DNA of 64,000 bases from NCBI GenBank assembly GCA_964574215.1, contig CAZNLR010000005.1, positions 1 through 64,000 on the forward strand, read 5' to 3'. Under the pieces are notes generated by a model that did not search any database, had not been told where the DNA came from, and saw nothing but the letters and a program-made list of their open reading frames with translations. The position numbers were made by a program, and so were the translations under genes. Of this stretch, positions 36,585 through 44,992 are shown piece after piece (within the stretch, counting starts at the first letter, position 1; the number at the start of each line of letters is the position of its first letter). The DNA comes from GCA-2725625 sp964574215. GTDB lineage: Bacteria; Pseudomonadota; Alphaproteobacteria; Rhodospirillales; UBA2165.

Positions 36585-37610
36585 CTACTTTGCTAAATTT
36601 TTCTCGTTGTACCCGAAGAACTTAGTTAAAGCCTCGAGGTTGTTCGTCTCAAAATCATTTTCAGTTATGATTCCGCTACGGAAGGAAAACAACAATTCCC
36701 TGTAACCATCTTCAACCGTCCGGGAAGGTTGAAATCCGGTAAGAGATTCAAGTTTTTCACAGCTAACCCGATAATCTCTTCGGTCATTTACATTGGTAAT
36801 ATACTTGGTATTTAAATCCGGCATCAAATTTACCAACATTTCAACAATCTCTTTTTTCATATAGTTCTGAGATGTTGCGCCCGAATTAAATATTTCACCG
36901 CCTATATCTTTTGAATTGGTCTTTAGCATCTGCCGTAATATCAAAGACATGTCGGCAACGTGTACAAAAGGTCTCCAAGTATCGGCTGCAAATACGACAA
37001 TCTCTTTCGAGGTCCACGCTTCAAAGGCAAATGAATTCACCTGAAGATCGAACCGCGTCCGAAAGGATACGCCATAGGCCGTTCCGAATCTTAAACTAAC
37101 AGCTGCAAAATCATCGCTACTAATGGATTTCAGAAATCTTTCGCAATCTATCTTCGTCTCGGCGTAAAGCGACACCGGATTTAATTTGCTTTCCTCCGTA
37201 GCGAAGGTGTTTGGGTCGCTAATACCGTAATTTGAGCAGGTTGAAGCAAACACAAATTTTTTGACTTTGAGCTTCTTCGATAATTCTGCAACGATTTTGG
37301 TGCCGGTATAATTTATTTGATAGGCGGATTTTGGTGCAGCCTGACACTGTTTGTCACCGACGATAGAGGCTAAGTGCACAACAAAGTCCACATCCTCCAA
37401 ACATTTCTCAACCGTAACTCTGTCTCTCGTATCTCCTTGCACAAATTCGAAATTTGGATGGTTTAGAAATCCGACTACCGATTTTCCGCCGTTGACCAAT
37501 AAATCCAAACAGCGGACACGATATCCTTCTGATAGAGCATCCCGAATAAATGTACTTCCAACATATCCGGCACCACCCGTGACGAGAATTCTTTTTGGCT
37601 TACCAGTCAT
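36585..37610 (-). CDS. NAD-dependent epimerase/dehydratase
   Basis: Extended SDR nucleotide-sugar enzyme of 341 residues. The NAD motif RILVTGGAGYVGSTFI, the GDTRD and HLASIVGD segments, the catalytic LYAETKIDCER and RFGTAYG are visible. It acts on an NDP-sugar as epimerase, dehydratase or reductase. It forms a tight set with the aminotransferase downstream and the acetyltransferase upstream (8 nt apart). The sugar cannot be told. Confidence 0.85.
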   Translation of the reverse strand: MTGKPKRILVTGGAGYVGSTFIRDALSEGYRVRCLDLLVNGGKSVVGFLNHPNFEFVQGDTRDRVTVEKCLEDVDFVVHLASIVGDKQCQAAPKSAYQINYTGTKIVAELSKKLKVKKFVFASTCSNYGISDPNTFATEESKLNPVSLYAETKIDCERFLKSISSDDFAAVSLRFGTAYGVSFRTRFDLQVNSFAFEAWTSKEIVVFAADTWRPFVHVADMSLILRQMLKTNSKDIGGEIFNSGATSQNYMKKEIVEMLVNLMPDLNTKYITNVNDRRDYRVSCEKLESLTGFQPSRTVEDGYRELLFSFRSGIITENDFETNNLEALTKFFGYNEKNLAK

Positions 37611-37618
37611 TTATTTTT

Positions 37619-38236
37619 CTATTCCTGATCTCGAATTAAATCTTCAAGGTCTTCGTTCACAATAGCGCCAGCATCAAGAACCTGGTTTTTGCCTATCTTG
37701 GTTCGCCGTCTGATAATTGATCTCGGGCCGAGAGTTGCGTTTCTCCCAATATCACTCCAGCCGCCGACAAAGCAACCCGAATATAGGTATGAGTTCTCAC
37801 CAATTTCCGCATTAATTTCCACGATTACACCTGAGCCTAAATAGGTATTGTTTCCGATCGAAACACCGTGAGAAAGAATGCATCCGGCATTGATTATGAT
37901 TCCTTTCGCAATCCGCACCGAAGGATCGATAATTGCGTGGCGCGAGATGGCATTAATCGGAGTCAAGCCTAAAAAGGAAGCCTCATAATATCTTTTTTCT
38001 CTAATGTAATTGTCCCCGATAGCGGTTATGAAGCCGACGACACCATCTTCCTTAAGTTTTCCAAGAATGCTCCGACTGCCAAGAAACGGAATATTGTCGT
38101 ACAATTTTTTACCCGTAAATTCGACTTCTTCTTCCTCGGTACCGACAAATCCCTCAATCCGGAAATTGCGGTCTTGAACGAGAATATCCGCTGTCGTGAT
38201 TGCTGCGGTTCCTGTCCCGATAATGATTACTTTCAT
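37619..38236 (-). CDS. NeuD/PglD-type sugar O/N-acetyltransferase
   Basis: About 205 residues. The N-terminal PglD_N-like Rossmann piece starts MKVIIIGTGTAAITTADIL. The C-terminal part is a left-handed beta-helix of hexapeptide repeats (INAGCILSHGVSIGNNTYLGSG, then IGENSYLYSGCFVGG), ending with IVNEDL. These proteins acetylate a sugar amine or a nonulosonic acid hydroxyl using acetyl-CoA. I choose the second Met (38234-38236) because GAGGA sits 8 nt upstream of it, while the longer start lacks a site. It likely acts after the aminotransferase at 35438. Confidence 0.85.
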   Translation of the reverse strand: MKVIIIGTGTAAITTADILVQDRNFRIEGFVGTEEEEVEFTGKKLYDNIPFLGSRSILGKLKEDGVVGFITAIGDNYIREKRYYEASFLGLTPINAISRHAIIDPSVRIAKGIIINAGCILSHGVSIGNNTYLGSGVIVEINAEIGENSYLYSGCFVGGWSDIGRNATLGPRSIIRRRTKIGKNQVLDAGAIVNEDLEDLIRDQE

Positions 38237-38453
38237 TTTTAAATTCCTCAATCCGATTTCAATAAAAGCGGTAATTGAATTTTCGTTAGTTTATGCATTT
38301 TCGCAAACCATTAAAAATGGCTCCGTCGATTTGCGAGAATGGGTATGCTGAAACAGAGTCAGATAAGTATGAAATAAGTGAAAATTAGGTTGGATTTGAC
38401 CTTAGATTGCGATTGGCCTCCCCTCTTACGAGGAAACTTCAATTCAAATTAAT

Positions 38454-39275
38454 CTACCAAGCGCTAAGGCCGCCATCGATGGCTAGATTCTGACCGGTGA
38501 CAAAGCTTGAGGCATCTGAAGCAAGATAAATAACCGCGCCTACGATTTCATCAGCCTGCGCCATTCGACCAAGGGGAATGCGTCCGCCATAGCGATTTTT
38601 AAATTCATCGTTGTGATTGTTGTCGACACCGCCCGGAGAGATCGCGTTAACCCGAATATTGTCTTTTGCCCAATGAGTTGCCAAGTGCCGGGTCAGGCCA
38701 ATTACAGCTGCTTTTGTTGCTGAATAAACGGGTGGATTGTTGATTGCTCGTCCACCAAGTTCAGAGCCTTCGTATATTCGGTTGTCAGGAGCAAGAAAAC
38801 CCATGATAGAGCCGGTTTGTATGATACTACCGCCTCTACCCTGGCTGATCATCTGACGTCCAACAGCCTGCGCCATCAAAAACATACCATCGATGTTGAC
38901 GGCCGATATATCGCGCCATTGTTGGTAATCGTAGGTTTCCAATGGTTCATAAAACGCCTCCAAATCATCTGATTTCCAGGCTGCATTGTTATGTAGAATA
39001 TTTACCTGACCAAACTCAGATACTACTCTATCGACCGCATCGGAAACCGACGATGGATCAGATACATCACACCCCACACCCAGCATTTTTGTGCCGTAGG
39101 TTAAAGCCAGTTCCGCCGCAAATTCTTCATTTCTATTCTCGTCCAGGTCGAAAACTGCCACCGATGCCCCCAATTCAGCAAGTCCGTGACAAAATCTCTG
39201 GCCGAGCATTCCCGTAGCTCCCGTAACGATGGCAATTCTGCCACTCAGGTCAAATAACTGCTTAAGCGACGACAT
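38454..39275 (-). CDS. SDR family oxidoreductase (PtmA-like)
   Basis: Classical short-chain dehydrogenase, 273 residues: IAVTGATGMLGQRF-type opening (IVTGATGMLGQRFCHGL), NILHNNAAWKSDD, catalytic GSIIQTGSIMGF and YSATKAAVIGLTRHLA, and a C-terminal FVTGQNLAIDGGLSAW. It resembles the PtmA-type SDRs that sit next to CMP-sugar synthetase genes in flagellin glycosylation loci. It overlaps the Gfo/Idh stop by 14 nt. A similar SDR lies at 40179, and the two probably arose by duplication. Confidence 0.85.
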   Translation of the reverse strand: MSSLKQLFDLSGRIAIVTGATGMLGQRFCHGLAELGASVAVFDLDENRNEEFAAELALTYGTKMLGVGCDVSDPSSVSDAVDRVVSEFGQVNILHNNAAWKSDDLEAFYEPLETYDYQQWRDISAVNIDGMFLMAQAVGRQMISQGRGGSIIQTGSIMGFLAPDNRIYEGSELGGRAINNPPVYSATKAAVIGLTRHLATHWAKDNIRVNAISPGGVDNNHNDEFKNRYGGRIPLGRMAQADEIVGAVIYLASDASSFVTGQNLAIDGGLSAW

Positions 39276-40182
39276 GATTTACCTTTTCTACTTCTCCGGA
39301 AGCCTTTGATTTTCTTCCGGCGATCAATGTGTTCATTGCAATCACCGTATCCCTGGGCGGGATCGGCGGTTGACCCGTTTCAATCATATTCATGAATAGA
39401 ATTAGAGCTCGTCTAAACATGGTGAAATTATCATACAAGTCATGCTGTGAAGTCTTGTTCCTACCGTAAATTTCCACATGAATGGTTTTAGGAACATTTC
39501 CCAAGGTATTGATCTGAAACAAAGAACCATCGTCCATTTGTATGGCAAATGATTCGTGCGGCGCTTTTAATGCGGTGACAGCTATCGGTCTGGCCGGGGT
39601 TACGTTCAAAACAGCATCAATCATGTGAATGCCATAGGTCTCCCAGGTATTGAGGGCGATGGCGTTGATGAGAGGAATTTCGCCATAGTCGGAAATATTC
39701 TCACGTGCCTCATCGAGTTCCGGCGCATATCGCATACCAGCGCAGGACATTAATTTTCCCGATTCGAGATACGGATAGAATTGTCTTAATTCTTCTTCAT
39801 CGACGGCCAACGGCTTGTCCACGAAAACCGGTAATCCGGCTTCAAGAAACGGCATGGCCAGTTCGAAATGGGTCTCATGATCATCGCGGGCGATAATGAC
39901 AGCATCCACGAGCCCCAACATTTCTTCCGGACTATCTAACACCGTTTCAACAAGGCTGGCGGCACATAGTTTCTGCGTGACCACCGGGTCTTGAGTCCAA
40001 GCATGAGTGACACGTGCATCACCAATACCAAAATCTTCAGGTTTTCTGAGTTTGAGATAGTCATGGATGACAGGCCAATCCGCATTCGCGAAACCTTCGT
40101 CAGAATATCCATTGAATACTGCAGAAAAGGAAAAGGGATGGCCGTTTCCTTCACTCACGCCCATTATTCCAATTTTTATCAC
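39262..40182 (-). CDS. Gfo/Idh/MocA family oxidoreductase
   Basis: About 306 residues. The opening IKIGIMGVSEGNGHPFSFSA is an altered Rossmann glycine motif, followed by VDAVIIARDDHETHFELA and VFVDKPLAVDEEEL, which are typical of the family. The start is placed at GTG 40180-40182, which overlaps the stop of the upstream SDR by 4 nt; the longer frame upstream lies within that gene. It likely oxidises or reduces a sugar or sugar acid within the PtmA/PtmB-like block. Substrate unknown. Confidence 0.82.
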   Translation of the reverse strand: MIKIGIMGVSEGNGHPFSFSAVFNGYSDEGFANADWPVIHDYLKLRKPEDFGIGDARVTHAWTQDPVVTQKLCAASLVETVLDSPEEMLGLVDAVIIARDDHETHFELAMPFLEAGLPVFVDKPLAVDEEELRQFYPYLESGKLMSCAGMRYAPELDEARENISDYGEIPLINAIALNTWETYGIHMIDAVLNVTPARPIAVTALKAPHESFAIQMDDGSLFQINTLGNVPKTIHVEIYGRNKTSQHDLYDNFTMFRRALILFMNMIETGQPPIPPRDTVIAMNTLIAGRKSKASGEVEKVNHVVA

Positions 40183-40979
40183 CAGACCGCCCAACCCCCA
40201 TCGATACATATGTTCTGGCCGGTGATGTAGCTGCCAGCATCCGAACACAGCAATGCAGCGGCGCCTTTTAGTTCATGGGGATAACCAATTCGCCCCATGG
40301 GAGTTTTCGCGCCCAGCCTGTCGATAAACTCCGGGTGTTCTTCGACCACATTGGGAAAGGGAAAAGCACCAGGGCTAATACAATTGACGCGAATTCCGTC
40401 CGGCGCCAGGAAGCTCGACAAATATTTTGTAAACTGAATAACCCCAGCTTTTGCGGCGCCGTAACTGGGCGGATTGGCATGAGGCGTGTTTTCGTAAATT
40501 CGCCAATCGGGCGCGACGTGCCCGTACATTGATCCAATGTTTAAGATTACACCTTTGCTTTCTTGGAGTGTCGGTGTTGCCGCTTTAATGGTCCGAAACA
40601 CCCCGTTAAGGCATATTTCAATGTCATAATCCCAATCATCATCATTAATAGATTCCCAAGTGTTTTTGCGACCGGACCAGGCGCACATAACCAGAATATC
40701 GAATCCGTCTGTTAGTTCCTTGCAACGCTCAATAGCGTCGGTAATGGATTCTCGGTCAGAAATATCCAATTTCACTGCATGGGCAGTTCTGCCGGGAAAA
40801 TCCTGTTCAATTTTTTTGGCTTTCTCAGCACATTTTTCTATGTCTCGACTGGCAATGATAATGTCCGCACCTTGTTCGGCCAGCGCATCCGCAATATCAG
40901 ATCCCAGATATCCGGCACCACCGGTTACTAAAGCCGTTTTGTCTAGAAGAGAAAATGATTTAGGTAAATTCTTAAGCAT
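40179..40979 (-). CDS. SDR family oxidoreductase (PtmA-like)
   Basis: 266 residues, classical SDR: ALVTGGAGYLGSDIADALAEQ (cofactor site), DILVMCAWSGRKN, LNIGSMYGHVAP (catalytic Ser) and YGAAKAGVIQFTKYLS, ending SYITGQNICIDGGWAVW. It resembles its neighbour at 38454, including the YSATKAAV/YGAAKAGV region and the terminal IDGG...W. It overlaps the cytidylyltransferase stop by 8 nt, placing it just downstream of a CMP-sugar synthetase, as in ptmB-ptmA pairs. Confidence 0.85.
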   Translation of the reverse strand: MLKNLPKSFSLLDKTALVTGGAGYLGSDIADALAEQGADIIIASRDIEKCAEKAKKIEQDFPGRTAHAVKLDISDRESITDAIERCKELTDGFDILVMCAWSGRKNTWESINDDDWDYDIEICLNGVFRTIKAATPTLQESKGVILNIGSMYGHVAPDWRIYENTPHANPPSYGAAKAGVIQFTKYLSSFLAPDGIRVNCISPGAFPFPNVVEEHPEFIDRLGAKTPMGRIGYPHELKGAAALLCSDAGSYITGQNICIDGGWAVW

Positions 40980-41673
40980 GAAGCCTCTCTATCATGGTTT
41001 CGGCGATAAAAAAATCAATTTCATCATCGATATCTAGGGAGCGTTCCTTGGGCATTATAACGGCACCAATCTTTCCAAATACGGTTTCTACACCTTTGTC
41101 TGGTTGCTGATCGATGACGTAAGCATACACGGCGCCGTTAAGTTGCCAGGCCTCGGGAAGTTTCTGACGAGGTCTCCACGGAACGGCTCCGTCGATAAAT
41201 GGAGTGGGAACACCGTCGATAATTTTCCATGCACGCCAAGGGTTTAGCTCTGGTTCACAAAATGTCGTTACTGAATCTAAATTCTCCCGATCCAGTGTTT
41301 CTAAACAAATTTCTATATCCTCTGTCGAGCGCAGCGGTGATGTCGGCTCGAGCATAACCATATATTTTGCGGTTTCTCCTTCTTGCCGAAGCCGGGCGCT
41401 AAGATCACGGAGGCCATCCACGATCAATGCTGAATCGGACGCAAGATGCGGCGGCCTTGCGTAGACTTCAGCTCCCAACCTGCTGGCAATCTCGGCAATC
41501 TCATCCCCGTCTGTGGAAACGATAACTCTGTCGATTAGTGAAGTTTTTTGGGCAACATCGACAGACCAGGCCAAAAGTGGTTTACCTGCCAATAATTTCA
41601 GATTCTTGTTTTTTACACCTTTGCTTCCTGCACGCGCAGGGACAACAGCGCAAACACGGTGACCGTTTATCAT
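40972..41673 (-). CDS. CMP-nonulosonic acid (acylneuraminate) cytidylyltransferase family
   Basis: About 233 residues. It activates a sialic-type acid with CTP. The NeuA signature VVPARAGSKGVKNKNLKLLAGKPLLAWSV is intact, then VSTDGDEIA, MLEPTSPLRS and WQLNGAVYAY. It is likely to use the product of the NeuB-type synthase at 21167 or of PseI at 52757; which one cannot be decided. I start at the ATG at 41671-41673; the longer frame would begin at a TTG two codons before. It is followed by two SDRs and a Gfo/Idh gene. Confidence 0.88.
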   Translation of the reverse strand: MINGHRVCAVVPARAGSKGVKNKNLKLLAGKPLLAWSVDVAQKTSLIDRVIVSTDGDEIAEIASRLGAEVYARPPHLASDSALIVDGLRDLSARLRQEGETAKYMVMLEPTSPLRSTEDIEICLETLDRENLDSVTTFCEPELNPWRAWKIIDGVPTPFIDGAVPWRPRQKLPEAWQLNGAVYAYVIDQQPDKGVETVFGKIGAVIMPKERSLDIDDEIDFFIAETMIERLHA

Positions 41674-41746
41674 GGGCAATGACTCATATAAAATTTTAAA
41701 AACTAAGGGAAGTAAGGAAGGTCTTACCGCTCAATTTTGATTGGAA

Positions 41747-42994
41747 TCAAATGTCGGTGCGGACCATATCCGCGTATTCTTTTGCCATACGTTCAGCGGT
41801 GAATAAATTTTTGTAGCGGTCATATCCGGTCTCGCCGACTTTTTTGTACAATCCACCGTCATCAAGTAACGACAGTATATGGGCTGCAAAGCCCTCGGAA
41901 TTATTAGCGGCGACGCAATAACCACCTTTATTTTCGCCAATAACTTCCGGAATACCACCAATATTAGTAGCCACTACGGGCGTGGAGCGAGCCATCGCCT
42001 CAACAATTATCAGACCGAAAGATTCGAATGCTTGCGAAGAAACCAATAGAATATCAACGGCGTCGATTAAATCAGGAACATCGTCGCGAAACCCCTCTAG
42101 AAATACACTATCATCCAATCCCATATCTTGGACCATAGAGGTAACTTTGAGAAAATCCGGTTCATAGCCAAAACCGCAGATTAAGAGTTTTGCCATTGGC
42201 CGGCTTTTGACAACACGAGCAAACGATCGAAGCAAAAAGTCATGACCCTTCCTGGGTTCGTACGTGCCAAGCATCAAGCATATTGGAGCATCGTCTGCGA
42301 TTCCAAACTCTTCTTTCAGTGTGCGGGCAGCTTCGGGCGACGGTGGGCCAGGTTGACGAATGCCATTGTAAATATGGTCGACTTTTTCGCTGGATGCTAT
42401 GATCGGCCTGTTAGTCATGGACTCGGCACAGGCTTTCGATACTGCAACAAACCGCTTGCAGGAATTTACGACCAGGCCGTCCACAACATTTTCTATCCAG
42501 CGCTCCCACCATCGGGAACTTACCGCAAAATTGTGAAAGTTAAAAATGCAGTCTGGTTTTCCGTTCGCCATTTTTGACCATGCCACCGCGGCCGCTCGGC
42601 AGCTATCACCGGCCGGGTAGCCACCGTTAATAACCATTAGGCGATCGGCCTGTTGATCGGCCAGTAATTTTTTTGCCACGTACAGCCAATACAAAAAAAA
42701 CGGATAACGAGATAGTGCTGAAATTCCTTTCTTGATAAAGCCAGGTAAAGGCCGGGCGTTCATCTTGGCAACCCACAGCCAGTGCATGGGATATTCGTGA
42801 GCGACGATCTTAATCTTCCGTTTGGTTCGCTCACTGATAACAGTGAGCCCCGGGTGAGAGCGATTGCATATGAGAACCAGTTCGTCCGGCTCTCGGTCTG
42901 TTTCGTCATAATCTGGCCAGTGATCAATTAGTGTTTCGATAAAGCTATCGAGTCCTCCCGCATAGGAGTTTTCAGTAAATAATAAAATCTTCAT
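41747..42994 (-). CDS. Glycosyltransferase family 4 (GT-B)
   Basis: 415 residues. The C-terminal half carries the donor-binding signature of group 1 transferases: LMLGTYEPRKGHDFLLRSFA, VFLEGFRDDVPDLIDAVDILLVSS and ESFGLIIVEAMARSTPVVATNIGGIPEV, with the E-x7-E pair. The N-terminus starts ILLFTENSYAGGLDSFIETL. It transfers a sugar from a nucleotide donor to a lipid-linked acceptor at the inner membrane. Sugar specificity unknown. Confidence 0.9.
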   Translation of the reverse strand: MKILLFTENSYAGGLDSFIETLIDHWPDYDETDREPDELVLICNRSHPGLTVISERTKRKIKIVAHEYPMHWLWVAKMNARPLPGFIKKGISALSRYPFFLYWLYVAKKLLADQQADRLMVINGGYPAGDSCRAAAVAWSKMANGKPDCIFNFHNFAVSSRWWERWIENVVDGLVVNSCKRFVAVSKACAESMTNRPIIASSEKVDHIYNGIRQPGPPSPEAARTLKEEFGIADDAPICLMLGTYEPRKGHDFLLRSFARVVKSRPMAKLLICGFGYEPDFLKVTSMVQDMGLDDSVFLEGFRDDVPDLIDAVDILLVSSQAFESFGLIIVEAMARSTPVVATNIGGIPEVIGENKGGYCVAANNSEGFAAHILSLLDDGGLYKKVGETGYDRYKNLFTAERMAKEYADMVRTDI

Positions 42995-43057
42995 TTTTGT
43001 GGGACTGATCGGAAATAACGGGTGCTATGTTTCGCCTATATATTCTCTGAGCCAATT

Positions 43058-44890
43058 TCACCGACCATCTCGAAGCGATTGGGCCTCGATGGTATCGGAC
43101 GGCAAGGGGCCAAGGTCTTTGGTAACGATTTTGCGCAACGACTTATAATCGAAGCCAAATTTTTTCAGCGAAATCTGCGCATTGAGTTTGTGGAGGGCAT
43201 ATCCCTTTAATAAATCCCAGGCTTTAACTATGCCTTCTCTACCCAATGTGTTTACCAGTATCATCAAGGGCAACAGACCTCTAATGCGGTAGAAAAATAT
43301 GGGATGACTCATTGCCGCCAAACCGAAACGGCGTTGAGCAATTAGCGCGAACAAACCTGGCACCGATGCTTTTTTGAAACCATCGCCGACGGCGCTGGTG
43401 CCGATTTGAGCATCCACGATTTTGATAAAGTCCTCATCGTCGCACAGAACTTTTACATACTGTTCGATACCGAATGTCTTAGCGAAGTGATAGTTTACCT
43501 CAATTGAAATGCGGGCGCGCCAAGCACGGTAAGTGAGCATCGGCTCGTCGGTGAAATTTAAAGTCGTAGTTTCATCGCGCGCGTTACGGTCGGAAATCGA
43601 CAAGAGGTATTCCTCTTCTGAATCGATATCTCGACCAATTAGTCCGCGATGCCGACCATATTCATAAAGTGGGGTTCCCGGAAGAGCCTGCGCATAATTG
43701 CAACTTATGTAGTTTGGATTTTTATCGGGTGATAAAGTCGTAACGTATTTGCAGTACTCGATTGTTTCACGGATCGTCTCCGAGGTTTCACCGGGCATGC
43801 CCAATACCAATTGAATCCCAGTATGAATGCCCGCTTCGATGGTCCATTTCATAGAATTGTAGTTGTCCTGGATCGAAACCTTTTTCTCCATGATCTGAAG
43901 CATTTTTTCACTGCCGGTCTCGTTACCGTAGGTTAAGCAGGCGCAACCGGCGTCTTTCATAATTTTGATCCATTCCGGGGTTGCTGCGGCAGCGTTAGCC
44001 CGGAGACCGCCCGACCACCATAAAACGTCCCGTTTTTTAATTTCCTCGCAAAATTCCTTTAGCCAACGTTTGTCGTTGCCGAAGGTTTCGGCGAAAATCA
44101 TCACAAATCCGGTGTTGTATTTTGCGATATGGTGATCCAGTTCAGCCATAATTTTTTTGACTGGCAGATGGCGGACACCTTTATCCCACCGGTGGCAGAA
44201 AGTGCATCGAGCGACGCAGCCTTTGACACAAGCGACGTGGCCGATGGTTTTGTCCCGTCGATGAGGCTCGTAGGATCGCGGATCATTGGCAACCCATTCA
44301 AATACCGGCCGGTCACCTTTAAATACTTTGTGGAAAATATCGCCTATTTCAGTGGAATGTTCCAAATCGCCAAAATCGACATTCCAGACTTCTTCCGCGG
44401 GCAGCGCAATCTCGTAACCGGTATTTAGAAATTTGTTATCCACCAGGACAGCCAGCCCTTTGATGTCTGCATACTTTTCGGGATCATGAGATTCTTCCGA
44501 CCGCCGAACGACATTTAAAAAACTTTTCTCACCTTCGCCGATAACGCAAATATCAACACCTGTCTTTCTGAGCAAAATTTCAGCGCTCGCCGCCATATTG
44601 CCGCCGACCACAATCAGTGTATCAGGGAACAGCATTTTGATATCGCTTGAAAGTTTCTTGGTGTATTCGTATGAGGTGGATACGATGGCGCTAATGCCCA
44701 GAATGTCTGGCTTTTTTTCGCGGATATAATCGATAACCTGTTCGTAGGGCGGCCGCTTGTGGTCAATATGATAAAGCTCCACATCGTTATAGCCGTTTTT
44801 CTTAACATGGTTGACTATCGACAAGGCACCATACGGAATTGTCGTTGACGGTTCATCTCGGAGAGGAATGGTGACGATCAGTATTTTCAT
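43058..44890 (-). CDS. B12-binding-domain radical SAM protein
   Basis: 610 residues. N-terminal cobalamin-binding-type domain: YGALSIVNHVKKNGY, ILGISAIVSTSYEY, IVVGGNMAASAEI and ICVIGEGEKSF. The radical SAM motif is CVARCTFC near residue 224, then FAETFGNDKRW and LVLGMPGETSET. The C-terminal about 170 residues are basic and helical. It is one of three related B12 radical SAM genes here (15782, 30036, 43058), which differ enough to be separate functions. Probably a methyltransferase or another radical enzyme on a sugar or lipid. Confidence 0.82.
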   Translation of the reverse strand: MKILIVTIPLRDEPSTTIPYGALSIVNHVKKNGYNDVELYHIDHKRPPYEQVIDYIREKKPDILGISAIVSTSYEYTKKLSSDIKMLFPDTLIVVGGNMAASAEILLRKTGVDICVIGEGEKSFLNVVRRSEESHDPEKYADIKGLAVLVDNKFLNTGYEIALPAEEVWNVDFGDLEHSTEIGDIFHKVFKGDRPVFEWVANDPRSYEPHRRDKTIGHVACVKGCVARCTFCHRWDKGVRHLPVKKIMAELDHHIAKYNTGFVMIFAETFGNDKRWLKEFCEEIKKRDVLWWSGGLRANAAAATPEWIKIMKDAGCACLTYGNETGSEKMLQIMEKKVSIQDNYNSMKWTIEAGIHTGIQLVLGMPGETSETIRETIEYCKYVTTLSPDKNPNYISCNYAQALPGTPLYEYGRHRGLIGRDIDSEEEYLLSISDRNARDETTTLNFTDEPMLTYRAWRARISIEVNYHFAKTFGIEQYVKVLCDDEDFIKIVDAQIGTSAVGDGFKKASVPGLFALIAQRRFGLAAMSHPIFFYRIRGLLPLMILVNTLGREGIVKAWDLLKGYALHKLNAQISLKKFGFDYKSLRKIVTKDLGPLPSDTIEAQSLRDGR

Positions 44891-44992
44891 TTGGAAATTT
44901 TATTCACTGTTGGATTGCACGAAGAAAATTAAAGAACATAATCCAAAAGCAAATCTTTAATAGTTCTAATTATCAATCGATTTTCCTTTTAG

